A DNA stretch of 64,000 bases from Diadema setosum (GCF_964275005.1 NC_092704.1:13556371-13620370); one strand, 5' to 3'; shown: positions 44,531 to 56,632, counted from the first letter of the stretch. The notes: generated by a model not told the origin, from the letters alone. Numbers and translations: made by a program.

Positions 44531-46580
44531 GTGTGATATTGACGCAATAATGGAGGGCTCCTTCACATTTTTAACCTTCCCTACATTGTTTTTACTGGGG
44601 AATCCCACTACGATGACAGCGAACCAAAGTTAAACTGCATTGCTTTCGCAGGCATTTGCATATTTGAAAGTGTGTTTATGTGAGGGGTGCGCGCGTGTGT
44701 GTGTGTGTGTGTGGGGGGGGGGGGGGTTGCTGTTCACACAACCCCGCTAACTTGTTCGGATGCCCCCCCCCCCCCCGCCTCCTCCATTAGCTCCTTGTCT
44801 ATCCTCAAATTTATTTTGGTTTGTTTGTTTGTTTGTTTGTTTTTTTGCTTGTTTTAACTGTTCCATGTTCTAGTACGTTTTACAAATAAACCAGAAGGCA
44901 TAAACAAGAGATTGAAAGTGTGAATTGTCAAATACAATAAGAAAATATATCTTGGTTAATTTCAAGTCAGATACGGATGACTCTTGTGCAAAAAAAAAAA
45001 TCAAATAGATCGAGATAGATGATGGAAAATGACTATTACATTTTATTCAAAATTGCGCTTAGTAGATTGGAATTTTTTTCAATGATATGAAAGACTCAAA
45101 TAAGTATTATAACCAGCTAGGGTTACAGATATCTATTCTGAATTGTATAATGAATGTTTTTCCTGAAATAAAGGTATAAGAACAAAAGGAAGAATATTAA
45201 CACAAGGAATACCTAAACTTCTCACAATAATGATGTTTGTTTTTTAAAATAACTTAAATCTCACCCTCATTGCCAATTAAGCGCCATGGCCTCGGCCCAC
45301 AAACGATCCCCTCTGGTCCTCGTTCTTATAAAGTTCATGTCCTTCTGGTCGCAGAGGGCATCCGGATGGGGCTTCCACTCCGCTTCATATCAAAATATTT
45401 TCTGTTTAATACCCTCTTTCGTAACCGGTATGGATGATGAAATGAAATCTCATAAAAGATAACAAACGCGTAATTTTAGAACAATAATGTGGAACGCACA
45501 TGAGCTACACATACGACTATAATGATGTGGAGCTACGACGGGGAAGCTTGGCCTTTCACGAGGCGTAAAACTGAATGTTGATCAGCGAGATTTTTCTCCT
45601 CCTCAACTCATTATAAGCTCTTTGATGTTGATACACCCATTGCAGGCTTTTTTTAGCCGTTTCGTTCGTTACTCAGACTTACGCAGGCGTTTGATGATCC
45701 GTAAGCTGCGCTGAATGAAGACGGTACCAATACTTATTAGCTAGACGTTTATCAGACTTTTTTCAGCACCGTTCATGGCGAAAACTGTTGAATTTCCGGC
45801 CGTCTGTTACCTTCTTACGTAGATATTTAGACGAAGGCAAGCGGAATCGTTAAACGGCAGTATGGGGCAGGGGCTTTAGTATTGAACTATATCACTATAG
45901 AGAACATGGCTGAAGGTATTACTGGATTTAATACTTAAGACTTATATTCAAATTCTACATATGATTTCAAGCTATTCAACATGAATGCGACATATTTTCA
46001 TATTCCTATAGAATACTGTGTGTAATAAAAGAGCACTTGTGCTTTACCTCTTTCAAAAGGCAAGAGAAATAATACGTCAGTAACAAATCGATGAATGTGT
46101 ACTTCTCGTTAAGAAACACAATAAATTTATGGAATACTCTTTGCATCATTGCCTAATATTTGGACGTCAAGAATTGCTGTGATTTTCTTAACCACCAATG
46201 ACTTCACATGGATTTGACCAAAATAAAAAAAAGTTACTTTTGAACGGATAAACTGATCTTTCTCAAACTTCTCTAAATGTACACCATAAATCTTCCATAT
46301 GTTAACTTGAGTCTGACCACATATTAATTTCCTTAGGTTATCACTTCGTAGCAACACTTGAGGAACAGCCGCAGTTATAGAGTTGCTAACATGTTTGGAC
46401 ACCGATAAAACAGCACGAACAAGAAAGAGTGGTTGAGATGCGTTTATCATGGCTGACGCATGTATTAAACGTATCAAACCAGACGATTTAATATCATAAT
46501 ACAGTGACATTACGATGTGATCTCATGCATTACTATTTAAAATAGGAGTTTGATTTAAAGGTTTACACTAGAAAAGGAAA
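44531..46580. other. Upstream of gene D: simple repeats and a MADF-like relic
   Basis: 44531-45370 matches 58880-59900 upstream of gene E. It has GT, poly-G and poly-C runs at 44694-44777 and a GTTT run near 44818-44845. 45370-46580 has no match in the window. An open frame of 127 codons (46510-46127, minus) shows no known motif. Confidence 0.45.
45268..45372 (-). pseudogene. MADF-like exon relic, copy near gene D
   Basis: Matches the better preserved copy at 59755-59890. In pieces the minus strand reads ALCDQKDMNF and DRLWAEAMAL, with a frame break between them. MADF domains typically have this run of a short hydrophobic start, a YKNK-like centre and a WxE end. The relic is too decayed to be functional. 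Confidence 0.35.
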
Positions 46581-46584
46581 ATTG

Positions 46585-47160
46585 TTGTTGTTGTTGTTTT
46601 ACTTTTTACATTTTATTAAACCCATAAAGAATCACAGTCCTTGCAAATGATTTGCATGATCAAAATAACAAAGTCACAGAACATAAAAAGAGAAGTTAGC
46701 GGAGAAAAAAAAAATAAAAAAAGCGAGAAAAAAAAGAACACTAAAACTTAAAAATCAGATATCAAGACAATAGCCCTGTATTATTATAGTACCATAAAGG
46801 GACGAGAAAATAGGTGACGTACGGTATATCAGTGGTAAGGCACATGTCTTCGAAAGGGTAACTAAATAAGCCAACAGGATTGCTAAAGATTGCAATAGAT
46901 AGAACTTTAATTTCCTCATAAAAGAAGGGGAATTTTTACATCATAAGTCAAGAACTCCCATAGGTTGGGCCAGTATTAATAAGTGAACTCTTAGCAAGAA
47001 TCGTTCGTAAAAGAGGCAAATGAAATTCATTGGAACGTCGAGTGGTCATTCGAAGCGGGAAATTCATGAAATAATTGATTTTTTTTTTAGACCCCAGGAG
47101 CACAGAATCAGAGAAGGACGGAAGTGAATTGTTGTACATCCACATAAATTGCCCTATTAA
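46585..47160 (-). mobile_element. LINE 3' fragment, CR1-like
   Basis: The minus strand reads MNFPLRMTTRRSNEFHLP and LLRTILAKSSLINTGPTYGSS. This is the same C-terminal protein segment as in the plus-strand LINE at 48800 (FPTRQTDEYHLPLTRTLF). Its 3' end carries an AACAACAAC tail near 46583-46600. 5'-truncated and broken. Confidence 0.6.
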
Positions 47161-47710
47161 TCAAATAAAAACAAATCGTTATGTTTTAACAGCTTTTTAG
47201 ATTTTGATTTGCTATGCTATGCAAAACACCAATCAATGAACGAACATGTAAATTTCTCGTTCACCTTATCAAAAAAAAAATAAAAACAACTATATATTTC
47301 TAAACAGTACTTTCCTTCCTCATTGTTCATATCATACTATACATTCAAAGTCTTTAATTACAACGCACAGGATCTCGCTGTCTGTGTGCTTTCGCCGTTC
47401 CAGCACTTTATCAAAACTATGAGAGGCTACAATATTATTATGTATGAGGTTCCTCCAAAGTCCGGGAATGTCTTTTCGTTACAACATGTAGATGGCTGTC
47501 ATTTCATCCAACACAGACAAGACGGGTAAAGACGAAAGCAAGTTTGGTAATGGCAAAGAAAAAAAAAACATGGCCGAAAGATCAACAATGCGAGAAGCAT
47601 ATCATGGAGATCGATGAAAGCACCGTCCAGTGCGCGTGAATTCACTTTGAAAATACTAGGATATGACAAATTTAGTGTATGCGTATAGCGTTAAATACAA
47701 CGTCATTGTC
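47161..47710. other. Start of the gene E unit duplication
   Basis: From about 47440 the DNA matches 30525-30664 and then 32510-32580 in the gene D unit, jumping across the LINE inserted there. No coding sequence. Confidence 0.5.
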
Positions 47711-49500
47711 CGATTCTATTCGATATCATTATTCAAATTCAATATTATCATTATCCCGAGGAATTTCTCAATATTATGCTCTCTGCATATTTCTCACCCT
47801 TGATTTCAAAACTAACCCGTGTAACAGAACAATCTGCCACTTTAATAGATAATATTTTTTTGTAACGTAAACCCTCTTCCTGATTCTGCTATTATACTTA
47901 TATTTCTGATCATTATGCTATTTATATGTGTTCATCCTTACAGTTAAAGACTAAAATAGCTCAGAATTATGAAAGAAGGCGTAAGTTTACACCTCAGAAT
48001 ATAGCCCGGTTTCAAGAATCTTTGATGAAAATTGACTGGTCTGATTTATATGTGGTGGAAGATACGAATGTAGCTTATGAATTTTTTATAAATAAGATTG
48101 TTATTTTGTTAGATACACATATTCCATTAGTTAAAAAGAAGTTGGGTAGTTATAAACGTGATCCAAGATTGCAATGGGTGTCAAAATCATTATTACGTTC
48201 AATTAATCGTAAAAATAATTTGTATTATGTAAGTAAGGCTAAAAAAACACAGCAATCCCGTGATAAGTATACTGCATAGAAAAATACTCTCACAATGGTA
48301 TTGCGTAAAGAAAAAAGGAATTATTATATGAGAAAATTAGATTTGTTTAAAAATGATACGCGTAATACTTGGAAATTGATAAATGAAACATTGAATAAGC
48401 ATAAGGAAAGAAATGTTATTTCTAAAATTAAGAATAATGGATTTGAAATAAAAGATTTACGTATGATAGCAGAAATATTTGATTCACATTCTTCAACTGT
48501 TGGCCGGAATCTTTGTGCAAATATTCCGTTGTCTACTAAAGAATTTTACGATTACCTGGACGTAGGTAATCAAAATTCAATCTTTTTTTCCCCTGTAACA
48601 GTATATGAGATTTTAGATATTGTTCATAATTTACCTTCTAAAAGAAGTTCTGGTTATGATGATATTGATAATATACTGTTAAAAATATAATACTTTTGTA
48701 TCATTGTTACCTTGGTCAATTTATGTACAGTTTGTAAAATAATTCACTTCCTTTAGTTTTTGAAAACATGTTTAATAAGAATAGAAATATTCATAAATTC
48801 CCCACTCGTCAAACAGATGAGTATCATTTGCCCCTTACCCGAACTTTATTTACAAAATCCACGTTTATTTACAGTGGCCCAAAATTTTGGAATTCCCTCG
48901 AGAAAAATATAAAAGATTCCATTAGTTTGAAATCATTCTCTAGTAATTTAAAGAAATATTTGATTAGCTCATATGTACCCCATGAATAGTTTGACTGTTT
49001 GGAATTGTTGTTCTTTTTACTTCACCCTGCATCGAGAATGCTGACCTGCCCTTCGCTCTCTCTACTCCCCCATCTCTCCCTCCCTCCCTCTCTTTCCCTA
49101 TCCGTATACTCTCTTCTGTGTGTGCACAATGTATGTGGATGCATACATGTGTGTGTACGTGCGTGTGTGTGCGTATGTGTATGTGTGTATTGTGTGTGCT
49201 TGTGTGTGTGTATGTGTATACATGTGAAAGCGTATACTTCATGTAACCATCAGATTCGATTGAATGAAAACTGTATACTTTCAATGATTAGCTTGTACGG
49301 TACATGTATCGTTGTATTGTGTTATAAAGTCATATATAATTAATGTATTGTAGTAATGTAACGTAAGTGAGGGGACTGCAATCTACAAGTTCGCTTTTTA
49401 GCAGCCCCTCAATTTTCATTTCCATGAAGTTATGTATTATTATGTTCTAATATATGTAATCATGTCAAAGTGTATTACCTGTGTTTGATTGGAAATGAAA
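47710..49500 (+). mobile_element. CR1-like LINE lacking the reverse-transcriptase core
   Basis: A plus-strand copy. The endonuclease end (LISKLTRVTEQSATLIDNIF, then SDHYAIYMCSS) is followed by a linker at 47926-48690 (VSKSLLRSINRKNNLYYVSK, KNDTRNTWKLINETLNKH, YEILDIVHNLPSKRSSGYDD). The sequence then passes within about 80 bp to the C-terminal piece FPTRQTDEYHLPLTRTLF and GPKFWNSLEKNI at 48800. The palm domain that normally lies between them is absent. The 3' UTR has a pyrimidine-rich tract, GT repeats and a stem-loop at 49369-49410. A stop at about 48280 and the internal loss make it non-autonomous. Confidence 0.8.
49100..49225. repeat. GT-rich microsatellite in a LINE 3' UTR
   Basis: Imperfect GT, GC and TATG units, preceded by a CT-rich tract. 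Part of the LINE at 47710. Confidence 0.7.
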
Positions 49501-50084
49501 ATAAAAACATGCATGTGAACATGCATGTGTGTGATAAAATTTTTCCTTAAAAGCTAAATTACATTGCAAAATCAGAAGATAATGTAAAGGCAAATCATAT
49601 ACAAACTTCCATGACTTTCCCATGGCATATAATTCTGCATTTCCCAGACTTTCCAGGCCTGGAAGAATATTTTCAAAATTCCAAGACTTTTCCAGGTTTT
49701 CCATGACCGTAGGAACACTATCCCATGATCCGAGCTCTGGGGACCCGAGGTACCACTGTGACAGATGTAATCATGTGACAGAGGTAGTCGTGTAGTATAG
49801 AAATCATTGCAGTTTGTTTATTTATAGTGACCTATGGCTGGGCCTGTCGATAAAACAAAATTACTAGCAACCTCCATTCTGCACAAAATGTAGAAGATAC
49901 CTTTCCGAATTGAATCCACTATAAATACTGTTACATTTTCGAATCGCCGTCATATATGCATGCTATGATGAATCATGCTGTGATACATCATGTAGCGTAA
50001 AATTTTGAAACTATGTAGTTAAAACAAAACTGTCACGATATTGGTTCTATTCCAAAGTATACTTTCAAGTTCAGATATATATGT
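49501..50084. other. Flank of a lost BTB paralog
   Basis: 49750-50010 matches 35548-35800 and, more weakly, the DNA just downstream of gene C (13590-13680). It leads directly into the pseudogene fragment at 50085. No intact gene. Confidence 0.55.
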
Positions 50085-50285
50085 TTTTTTTTCGTTTTCT
50101 GTTGTCACGCTACCTCTTGTTTTCATCATCGTGTTGTTTTTTTATGATCAAAGCAACATGGATTCGTACCACCAATCGACCACTACATCATGTTCGTTCG
50201 GTTCAGGAATTTTTACCTGAAGTTGAGAATTGCAGTTTCCCTTGAGCATTTATGAGATCTATAAACCGACAATATACATTTCAGT
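50085..50285 (-). pseudogene. C-terminal fragment of a sixth BTB paralog
   Basis: Aligns with the last 60 or so codons of genes C and D. TTTTCTGTTGTCACGC matches the gene D 3' end at 36510, TTATGATCAAAGCAACATGG matches gene C at 13726, and TGAGAATTGCAGTTTCCCTTGA matches gene D at 36628. The order and orientation are the same as in the live genes and the flank downstream also matches, so it is the stub of a complete former gene. Frame is lost. The remaining part has been deleted or has diverged beyond recognition. Confidence 0.7.
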
Positions 50286-51444
50286 TCGAAATTTTAGTAT
50301 TCAAAAATTTAAGTAAATCAGTGCAACTCGGAGAAAAATGCACTAGTAATAGGTGTTTTTACGAAAAATTTCAAGTTCATAATATCTTTTTAAATTTGTT
50401 TGATGTACCAAATATTCTCAATGAGGCGGTTAAGTTTTTTGTTGTCTCAGGATTTTGTTGTCTTTCTTAGCACATCTAAAAGCATCCGGTGTTCTATGTT
50501 TACATAGCCATATAGGGATGTGACATGGTCCGCCCTCTTATTATTACAATATCATGCATATCTGTCATAGCTATGGTGTATTCCGAGTGGCTTTGTTGAT
50601 CGTCAGAGCCCCGTAGAAACCAACACTCAATTGGAGAAGCCTGCTTCAGAGTTTTGCTACATTGAATCAGCACAAAGAATGGCGGAAGATTAATTTACGT
50701 AGATTTTAACAATGATTTCATTTTGGGATTATTGTATCTAGTATCTACTGAATCGAACAACGGTTGCCCACTTAAGCAATAGCATCTGAACATTGGCCTA
50801 TAATACGAACAAGAGAGAGTGAATGAAATAGCCTATACGTTTTGCATGTTTAGCATGGCTGATACATTTCGGTATAGGCCTATAGTTAACATCACATGCA
50901 GATTTGTATCTGACTCATCGATCCATTATCGTAATTAGGCTAATGATGATATGATATGATTTATATAGCGCCAAATCCACTCTGCAGAGTGCTCTAGGCG
51001 CGGAAGGAAGAGAAAGTGAAGGAGATAAAGGACATACAAATATCAAGTACATGTAATAAGTAGTCAAATTGAGGCTTTAATCATGACGTCTTGCTTTGTC
51101 CATGTTCCAAGCAATGAAAAATAACCCAAACAAACAAGTATAATCGAAACCTCCTTCTTGCAATGAACCAAATTGTAACGGTGGTGGTAAAAGTTAACTC
51201 TGTCCACCGTTTCATAGATTTATCCATGGGCACGTAGAAACCATTGCAGTTGGTTCATTTACAGTAATGTATCGAAAAAATCAATCCCACCTTTATTTCA
51301 TGCATACCGTTTCGATTTAACAGCACCCCAGATAGATATCTGACACGTCCTTATGTCATGAAACATAATGATTACAGGTCAATAATCAAACATTTGGAGA
51401 GGATGTAGACGTTGGTTTAGGATGTAATTAAGAATTAAACGTTC
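50286..51444. other. 3' flank of gene E with a retroposon end
   Basis: 50944-51085 has TTTATATAGCGCC and GAGTGCTCTAGGCGCGGAAG with ATGAT repeats, the minus-strand 3' end of a common marine-invertebrate retroposon type. 51240-51370 matches the gene D flank. An open frame at 50252-50470 has no motif. Confidence 0.45.
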
Positions 51445-52884
51445 TTATATCAACATCACGAGATTTTCTGCTGTGATGGTTTCGCTATCGCCATCTTTAT
51501 CATGTTCACCATCTTCTTGTATTTCGATGATCAAAGCTACACAGATTTGAAGCTCTTCACCCTGTTCCACGGGCTGAGTTAATTTCGTCTTGCAGTTGAG
51601 AATTTCTGTTGGAATTGTATGAAATCCTCTATTACGCCTACCGACCGACCCAATATTTTGTGACAATCCTGTGTCATGAAGCGCGGCAAAGTCACTATTC
51701 TTGAAGTATCTGGGTGTTTGTTCTCGATGAGAAATTACGACAGCAGTATAATATTTCTGTGTAGCAGAAGGCAACGCTGAACTTAACTTTATTTCGATCT
51801 GGTCTTCTGACACTGGGTCTTTTGTCACAAGCACTTTCATCTTGATATCCTTTCCTTGTTCGAAAATCTGTTTCTCTCCAACTACTTTCTTAACGCAAGG
51901 AGAAACACGAAAAAACTTGTGCGAACCAACTGTGCCATAAACGTTCCTGTCGTTGGTCATGTGGGATCCTCTAATCCGGTCTTCGGAGCCATCGCTGTTT
52001 GGTGGACGGAGATAGAGCCTTGGACCGGGAAACTTCTCTGGTAGCTCTTCGTGCGAGCCTTCGCGAAAGAGTGTCTGTAGCTGCCACACTTTTAAAGATA
52101 AATCTGGGAGCTTTTCGGAGGCCCTAGAGAATACAGCAGTGGTTGTCACCTTCAGCAACTGCGCGGCATTCATGAACGGAAACCGGATGCACTTGATGAC
52201 CTCAACAAACATGTCGTCGTCTTCGCACTGATTGAGCCACGGTTCAATCTTCTCAAAGAGGGCGTACTCGCCCTCAACGACCAAGTCGGGTCCACTGTCC
52301 AGTACGAGCAGCATCGTCGTTGCATCGATGTCGAGCAGCTGTTGACCTGAGAGAAAGTTGAAATTCGTAAGAAAGGATTTGTGGCACAGCTTCACGATGT
52401 CTGGCATGTTGAACTCTTGAGCTGTCGGCAGAAGCGAAAGCATCGTCACCACGTCACTGCTGTCGATGAACTCATTACAGAGCAAATGAATTTCAGGGAT
52501 CATATATTTATCGGCCAGTCGGATCAGCGACAAGACGTTGTGACTGGTCAGGGTTACCGTGGCAGTGTACAGGAACTTCAGAAAATCCACAAAAAATAGT
52601 GCGTCGGGGTATTCCTCTACGAGCACCTGTCGGATGACTTGTCCAGAAGCGTTGTCGCTACTTTCGTCACAGAGCTCATTGTTGGGTTGCCAGATGGGAT
52701 CAGACAACATCGTTTTAAAGACGTCACTCCAGGCGCAGAGAACTAGACGATGCGCAAAGAAAGTGCGATCCCCTACGCTAAGAATCAGATCACTAAATTG
52801 TTCCTGGTCGTACAATGCTCCAAAACCAGTGTCTCCACCAGGATCCTCCTTTCGAGTTCCTTCCTGCAAATACTTGCGAGCAGC
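51445..52884 (-). CDS. BTB-BACK (BTBD17-like) protein, gene E, main exon
   Basis: Starts after the acceptor CTTTATTAG at 52885-52886 with AARKYLQEGTRKEDPGGD and runs 479 codons to a stop at 51445. Joined in phase 0 to 53949-54110, it gives 533 aa. BTB is at about 75-185 (FGALYDQEQFSDLILSVGD, FFAHRLVLCAWSDVFKTML, VDFLKFLYTATVTLTSHN). BACK is at about 190-310 (MLSLLPTAQEFNMPDIVKL, LVVEGEYALFEKIEPWL). PRLYLRPPNSDGSEDRIRG and a C-terminal region ending CVALIIEIQED follow. This is the ordinary one-BTB member against which gene D shows its extra modules. No Kelch repeats. Cullin-3 adaptor function is a family-based inference only. Confidence 0.87.
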   Translation of the reverse strand, partial: AARKYLQEGTRKEDPGGDTGFGALYDQEQFSDLILSVGDRTFFAHRLVLCAWSDVFKTMLSDPIWQPNNELCDESSDNASGQVIRQVLVEEYPDALFFVDFLKFLYTATVTLTSHNVLSLIRLADKYMIPEIHLLCNEFIDSSDVVTMLSLLPTAQEFNMPDIVKLCHKSFLTNFNFLSGQQLLDIDATTMLLVLDSGPDLVVEGEYALFEKIEPWLNQCEDDDMFVEVIKCIRFPFMNAAQLLKVTTTAVFSRASEKLPDLSLKVWQLQTLFREGSHEELPEKFPGPRLYLRPPNSDGSEDRIRGSHMTNDRNVYGTVGSHKFFRVSPCVKKVVGEKQIFEQGKDIKMKVLVTKDPVSEDQIEIKLSSALPSATQKYYTAVVISHREQTPRYFKNSDFAALHDTGLSQNIGSVGRRNRGFHTIPTEILNCKTKLTQPVEQGEELQICVALIIEIQEDGEHDKDGDSETITAENLVMLI

Positions 52885-53948
52885 CTAATAAAGGATAGAA
52901 ATAGATTAACTGATTTACAATACCCGTTTTCACTGCCTTTACCATCAGGCCCTACAGAGTAAAACACAAAACAAGACTATTCAACTTTGGTAACGTACAA
53001 TTAAATTAACACATGATTTTCAGATGCATACAAACCCATGTAATAATAGAACTATGTCATTACTTGTACGTATTTTGACTTCAGTGCTGACCCGGGATCA
53101 CACCTCAAAGCACCAGTGGAAAAGGCCCTGTATATATATCAACTATCAATGCACCTTTTTCTCTGGACAAGTTTTATTTGGAAAGCAGGAGACACATTCA
53201 TTAAAACGTACTGCTCACATCGGATTAGAGTTCAACATTCACAGGACATACGCTATAACAGTCCTGAAACATTTTGTTAGACTTAGGGAGTCTTGGCCGG
53301 GATAAATGGGTTCATTCCTCCCCTATCTTTGATATTCAAAAAGTTGAACTTTTGAGATAAAGTAAAGAAAAAAATGATAAAGAAGAAGCATGTATATTGT
53401 GCTTGAAATATTAAGGATATGGACTTTATGTACAGATTCACATCTAAGAGTTTACATGTAAAACCGGTTAAGCGCCATTTTTAAACATTTTGAACATGTT
53501 AAAGTAAGTCTATCATCAGAATGAAATAAAACCTTTCCAGTGTTTCCTAACTTTTTGCATTAAAAAATATGCAATATTTTCACATTATTTTCCTCTGATT
53601 CATTTAAGCAGCTTTAATTTGCAAATATCTCAAAGGGAGTTTTGAGCTCTAACTCTTCATATAACTAGTACAACCTCTTTATCTTGAAAACTCTACGCCT
53701 ACGGTTCTTTTCGTTTTCGTCCCTATCCGTATGATATTTAAGCTTTGTGTCAATACAGTGCACTCCCGTTATAACAGACACAGTCATAACGAAATTCCGG
53801 TTAAAACGAAGCAAAAATTCAGAATGCAGCTTCATCAATTCTACGTATTTTTATTATTTGTTCGGTTATAACGAAATTTCAATATAACGAAAGGACTTCA
53901 TTATAACGGGAGTCTACTGTATGCTTCCATCACATGAAGAAGATGTAC
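52885..53948 (-). other. Intron of gene E
   Basis: From donor GTACAT (53948) to acceptor ATTAG (52885). Collinear with the gene D intron, including the MITE at 53756-53919. Confidence 0.8.
53756..53919. mobile_element. TA-target MITE in the gene E intron
   Basis: Begins CAGTGCACTCCCGTTATAAC after TA and ends ATAACGGGAGTCTACTG before TA. Positional counterpart of the element at 41379-41544, so the insertion is older than the D/E duplication. Confidence 0.8.
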
Positions 53949-54110
53949 CTGAACTTTTTCAAGTTGTTTTTGGCGCACATGGGAATCATCTTCGCCATTC
54001 CTTCCTGTCTCACGTGTCCATCTCGAGCTGAAGTAATCATCACTGTACCTATAATAGCCATCGTCCTCATCGTAGGAGTCGTAATACGGGGAACCATATG
54101 AATCGCTCAT
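53949..54110 (-). CDS. Gene E first coding exon
   Basis: 54 codons from ATG at 54110: MSDSYGSPYYDSYDEDDGYY, then RYSDDYFSSRWTRETGRNG and HVRQKQLEKVQ. The donor CAG/GTACAT is phase 0. An acceptor, TTTTTTTTCACAG, lies 15 bases before the ATG. Substitutions relative to gene D keep the frame, the acidic and tyrosine-rich character and the basic end, which supports protein-level constraint. No known domain. Confidence 0.82.
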
Positions 54111-56632
54111 CTTGAAATTCTTAGGCTGTGAAAAAAAAAGTCATGTGCGACTTTTGTAGAATATTCAGAAAAGTTGCAATTAGAATGATATTCAAATGTT
54201 TATATGAGTAACACGATGGTTACGCAATATTATACGCCATCTCTCCTTCTCTTAGTTTCGTAGCCAGGATTTAATCTTGGGGGAGGCTGCGAAGGAGCGA
54301 ACGACCGAGCCCGAGAGAGCGGAGCAAGGGGGAGCAAGGGGGATGGTGTGGGAGGGGGTGTCGACCCTGGCAGCACTATTTTGATGTAGATTATTTCAAC
54401 AATAATATTGCTATACAAAGATATCATTTATTATTTGAATAAATTTGTTCTCGCTGAGAATATCACGAAATTCAACGTTCTGACGCATATCTGGAAATTT
54501 ATCAATCAGAAAAGTGAAGTAAATTTGTGGAGGGAAACAAAGCAGGAGAAGGATGTGGGAGCATAGGGGTATTAAAAGGCCAGAATTCTACGTTAAAAAT
54601 AGGACGACCTTGTTTCATATAAATGAATTTCACGAAAATATGTCAAGTTTTTTTTTTTTCATACGTAATTATGATGTTAACATGTCTTACGTCAATATTC
54701 CTAAATGGGTGTCGGTCGTAATTGGGTAAATTTGTTAGTCGTCATATAAACTTCTTTTATGAAGAAAGTATGGCGAATTTATATGAACAAAATGTCCCCT
54801 ATTCGTGACCACTATAGCGTTTATTTTTCATAAATTATCCAACCTGTAGGTTACGTCGTTTAACCCAAATATGACATGTATTGGCTCAAAAGTCACGTTT
54901 ACGCCACTTTGTTATTGATCATGCTTTTCCAAATTTTATGTTTCATCAATATTTGGGTTGAGAAACATTTGATACCTCATGGAATTTTAACTAATATTAT
55001 CTGGTCACAGTTGAATCCATTTCACCCAGCTTGTGTATGTGCCGGTTTGTTCAACTGGTTTCAAATGAAAGTTCCTGAATCGCATCATGGACCTTTTCAT
55101 TCTGGTCGAAACCAATGTTATAAACTGGCAAGCGGTAAAATATACCATTTTATTCCACGTGAAACAATTGAAAGAAATATAAAGACCCGCAATAATTGCG
55201 AAAGTATCTCTTATCGAATATTATGTACATATTATATGACCCTGCATTACTAAAACAAAAGAAAGTCGCCAGACATAAATTTTCAGTTAAGGGCACATTT
55301 TGAAAGATCAAACTCTAAGCTTCAAAATGTATAATTTAATGTATAACTTAATGTATAATTCAATTCAAACGGACTCTCCAAGACTATGTAAATATTGGGA
55401 ACAAAGCACGCACTCCATGAAAAACTGTTAACTGAGAAACACGGTTCTGAAGTACAAGGTCTACTCAAGCGTTTAATATTTCCAAACCGTGCTATAGTCA
55501 TGATAGCTGTGCGATGAATGGGACAAAATAGGATGTAAACCTTCGGAATAGCAACAATGAAAAGCTTTTAAGATCAAACTGAAATTGAGCATCCTCTATT
55601 AACACAATTTGTCTTTGATTAATGTCAACTTTCATAGCGGTAGATAGCATTATCCTTTCAAAAGTTAATCGTATTGAGTTTGAAGTGAAAAGTGTGCAAA
55701 GGATTTTAAAGAAATAAAAAGGGGCCTCTGAGACACACCTGATCTCACTACTCTACAAAAAAAGGTTGTAGGAAAACTGCTGAAAACAAACTTGTCCATT
55801 CATTTTATGATTCCAGACTTGTTAATAGGAATATTGAGAAGAGGAATAGCTCTTTCAGAAAATATACAAAACTCAAGATTTGCTTGGTTGACCTGTTTCA
55901 CCTATTTGAGTCCTCATGCACGTAATATCAGATGGTGCGACTTTTTGTGGTGCATGCATGGTCACATGATAATACTGCTTCTGTAAATATTGCAAAAGTA
56001 ATACGTTATATAATTATTGTTGAAAGCACTGGCATCGACTAGCCTGCACGCCATTGCCGATTCTTTTTTTAAACCAACAATGTTCTTTTAACCGGCAAAT
56101 CAACCAGTTGATTTCAATTTAAAACTATGGTAAAAAATACTAAAACATGCCAGGTTACACAACTGAAATAATCTTGGGCCTCCGAAACAGGAAAAAAAAA
56201 GAAATCGATATATTTTTATTAACATTCAATAAACAAAACACTGGGTGGCGGAGGGGATCTTCATGATGATGGTGAAGCAGCGGGAGATTCATTTGTTTTA
56301 ATGGGTATAGGGCCTAAAACATTTTCCCCAAACATTTTAGCCCTCCATGGACTAATCAATGTAATCGCTGTTAGGATTTTCTACACTAAGCCTAAAAAGA
56401 CAAACATCTTAAATGTGTTAAATCAGAGGTACAGCTGTATCAACAGAATTGTTCTTTTCAGTATAGTATCATCACACGTAGGCTAGACTTTTCAGTGTAA
56501 TTTGATCAGTTATTAAAAGTGAGAAATTTGCAATAGGGCATATACTGTCCATTTATTGGAGCATCGAACGGGATGCACTATACGGTAGAGACACACTTAA
56601 AAGTTGTCGGATGTATCAATAGTGCGTAGAAT
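54111..56632. other. 5' intron of gene E
   Basis: Collinear with 41745-44290. Starts with old element ends (TTCGTAGCCAGGATTTAATC at 54255). The open frame at 54876-55253 (MYWLKSHVYATLLLIMLF) is not preserved in length or frame in the gene D copy and is left out as a gene. Confidence 0.5.

Noticed and set aside
46127-46510. 127-codon minus-strand open frame
   Set aside because: No motif, no partner in the duplicated unit and no splice or start context; could be chance.
48999-49343. 114-codon open frame rich in Leu, Ser and Cys-Val
   Set aside because: It is translated CT- and GT-rich simple sequence in the 3' UTR of a LINE.
42605-55253. Paired open frames at 42605 and 54876 with a hydrophobic start (LLLIMLF)
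   Set aside because: The two copies differ by frame-changing indels and in length, as expected for duplicated non-coding intron DNA.
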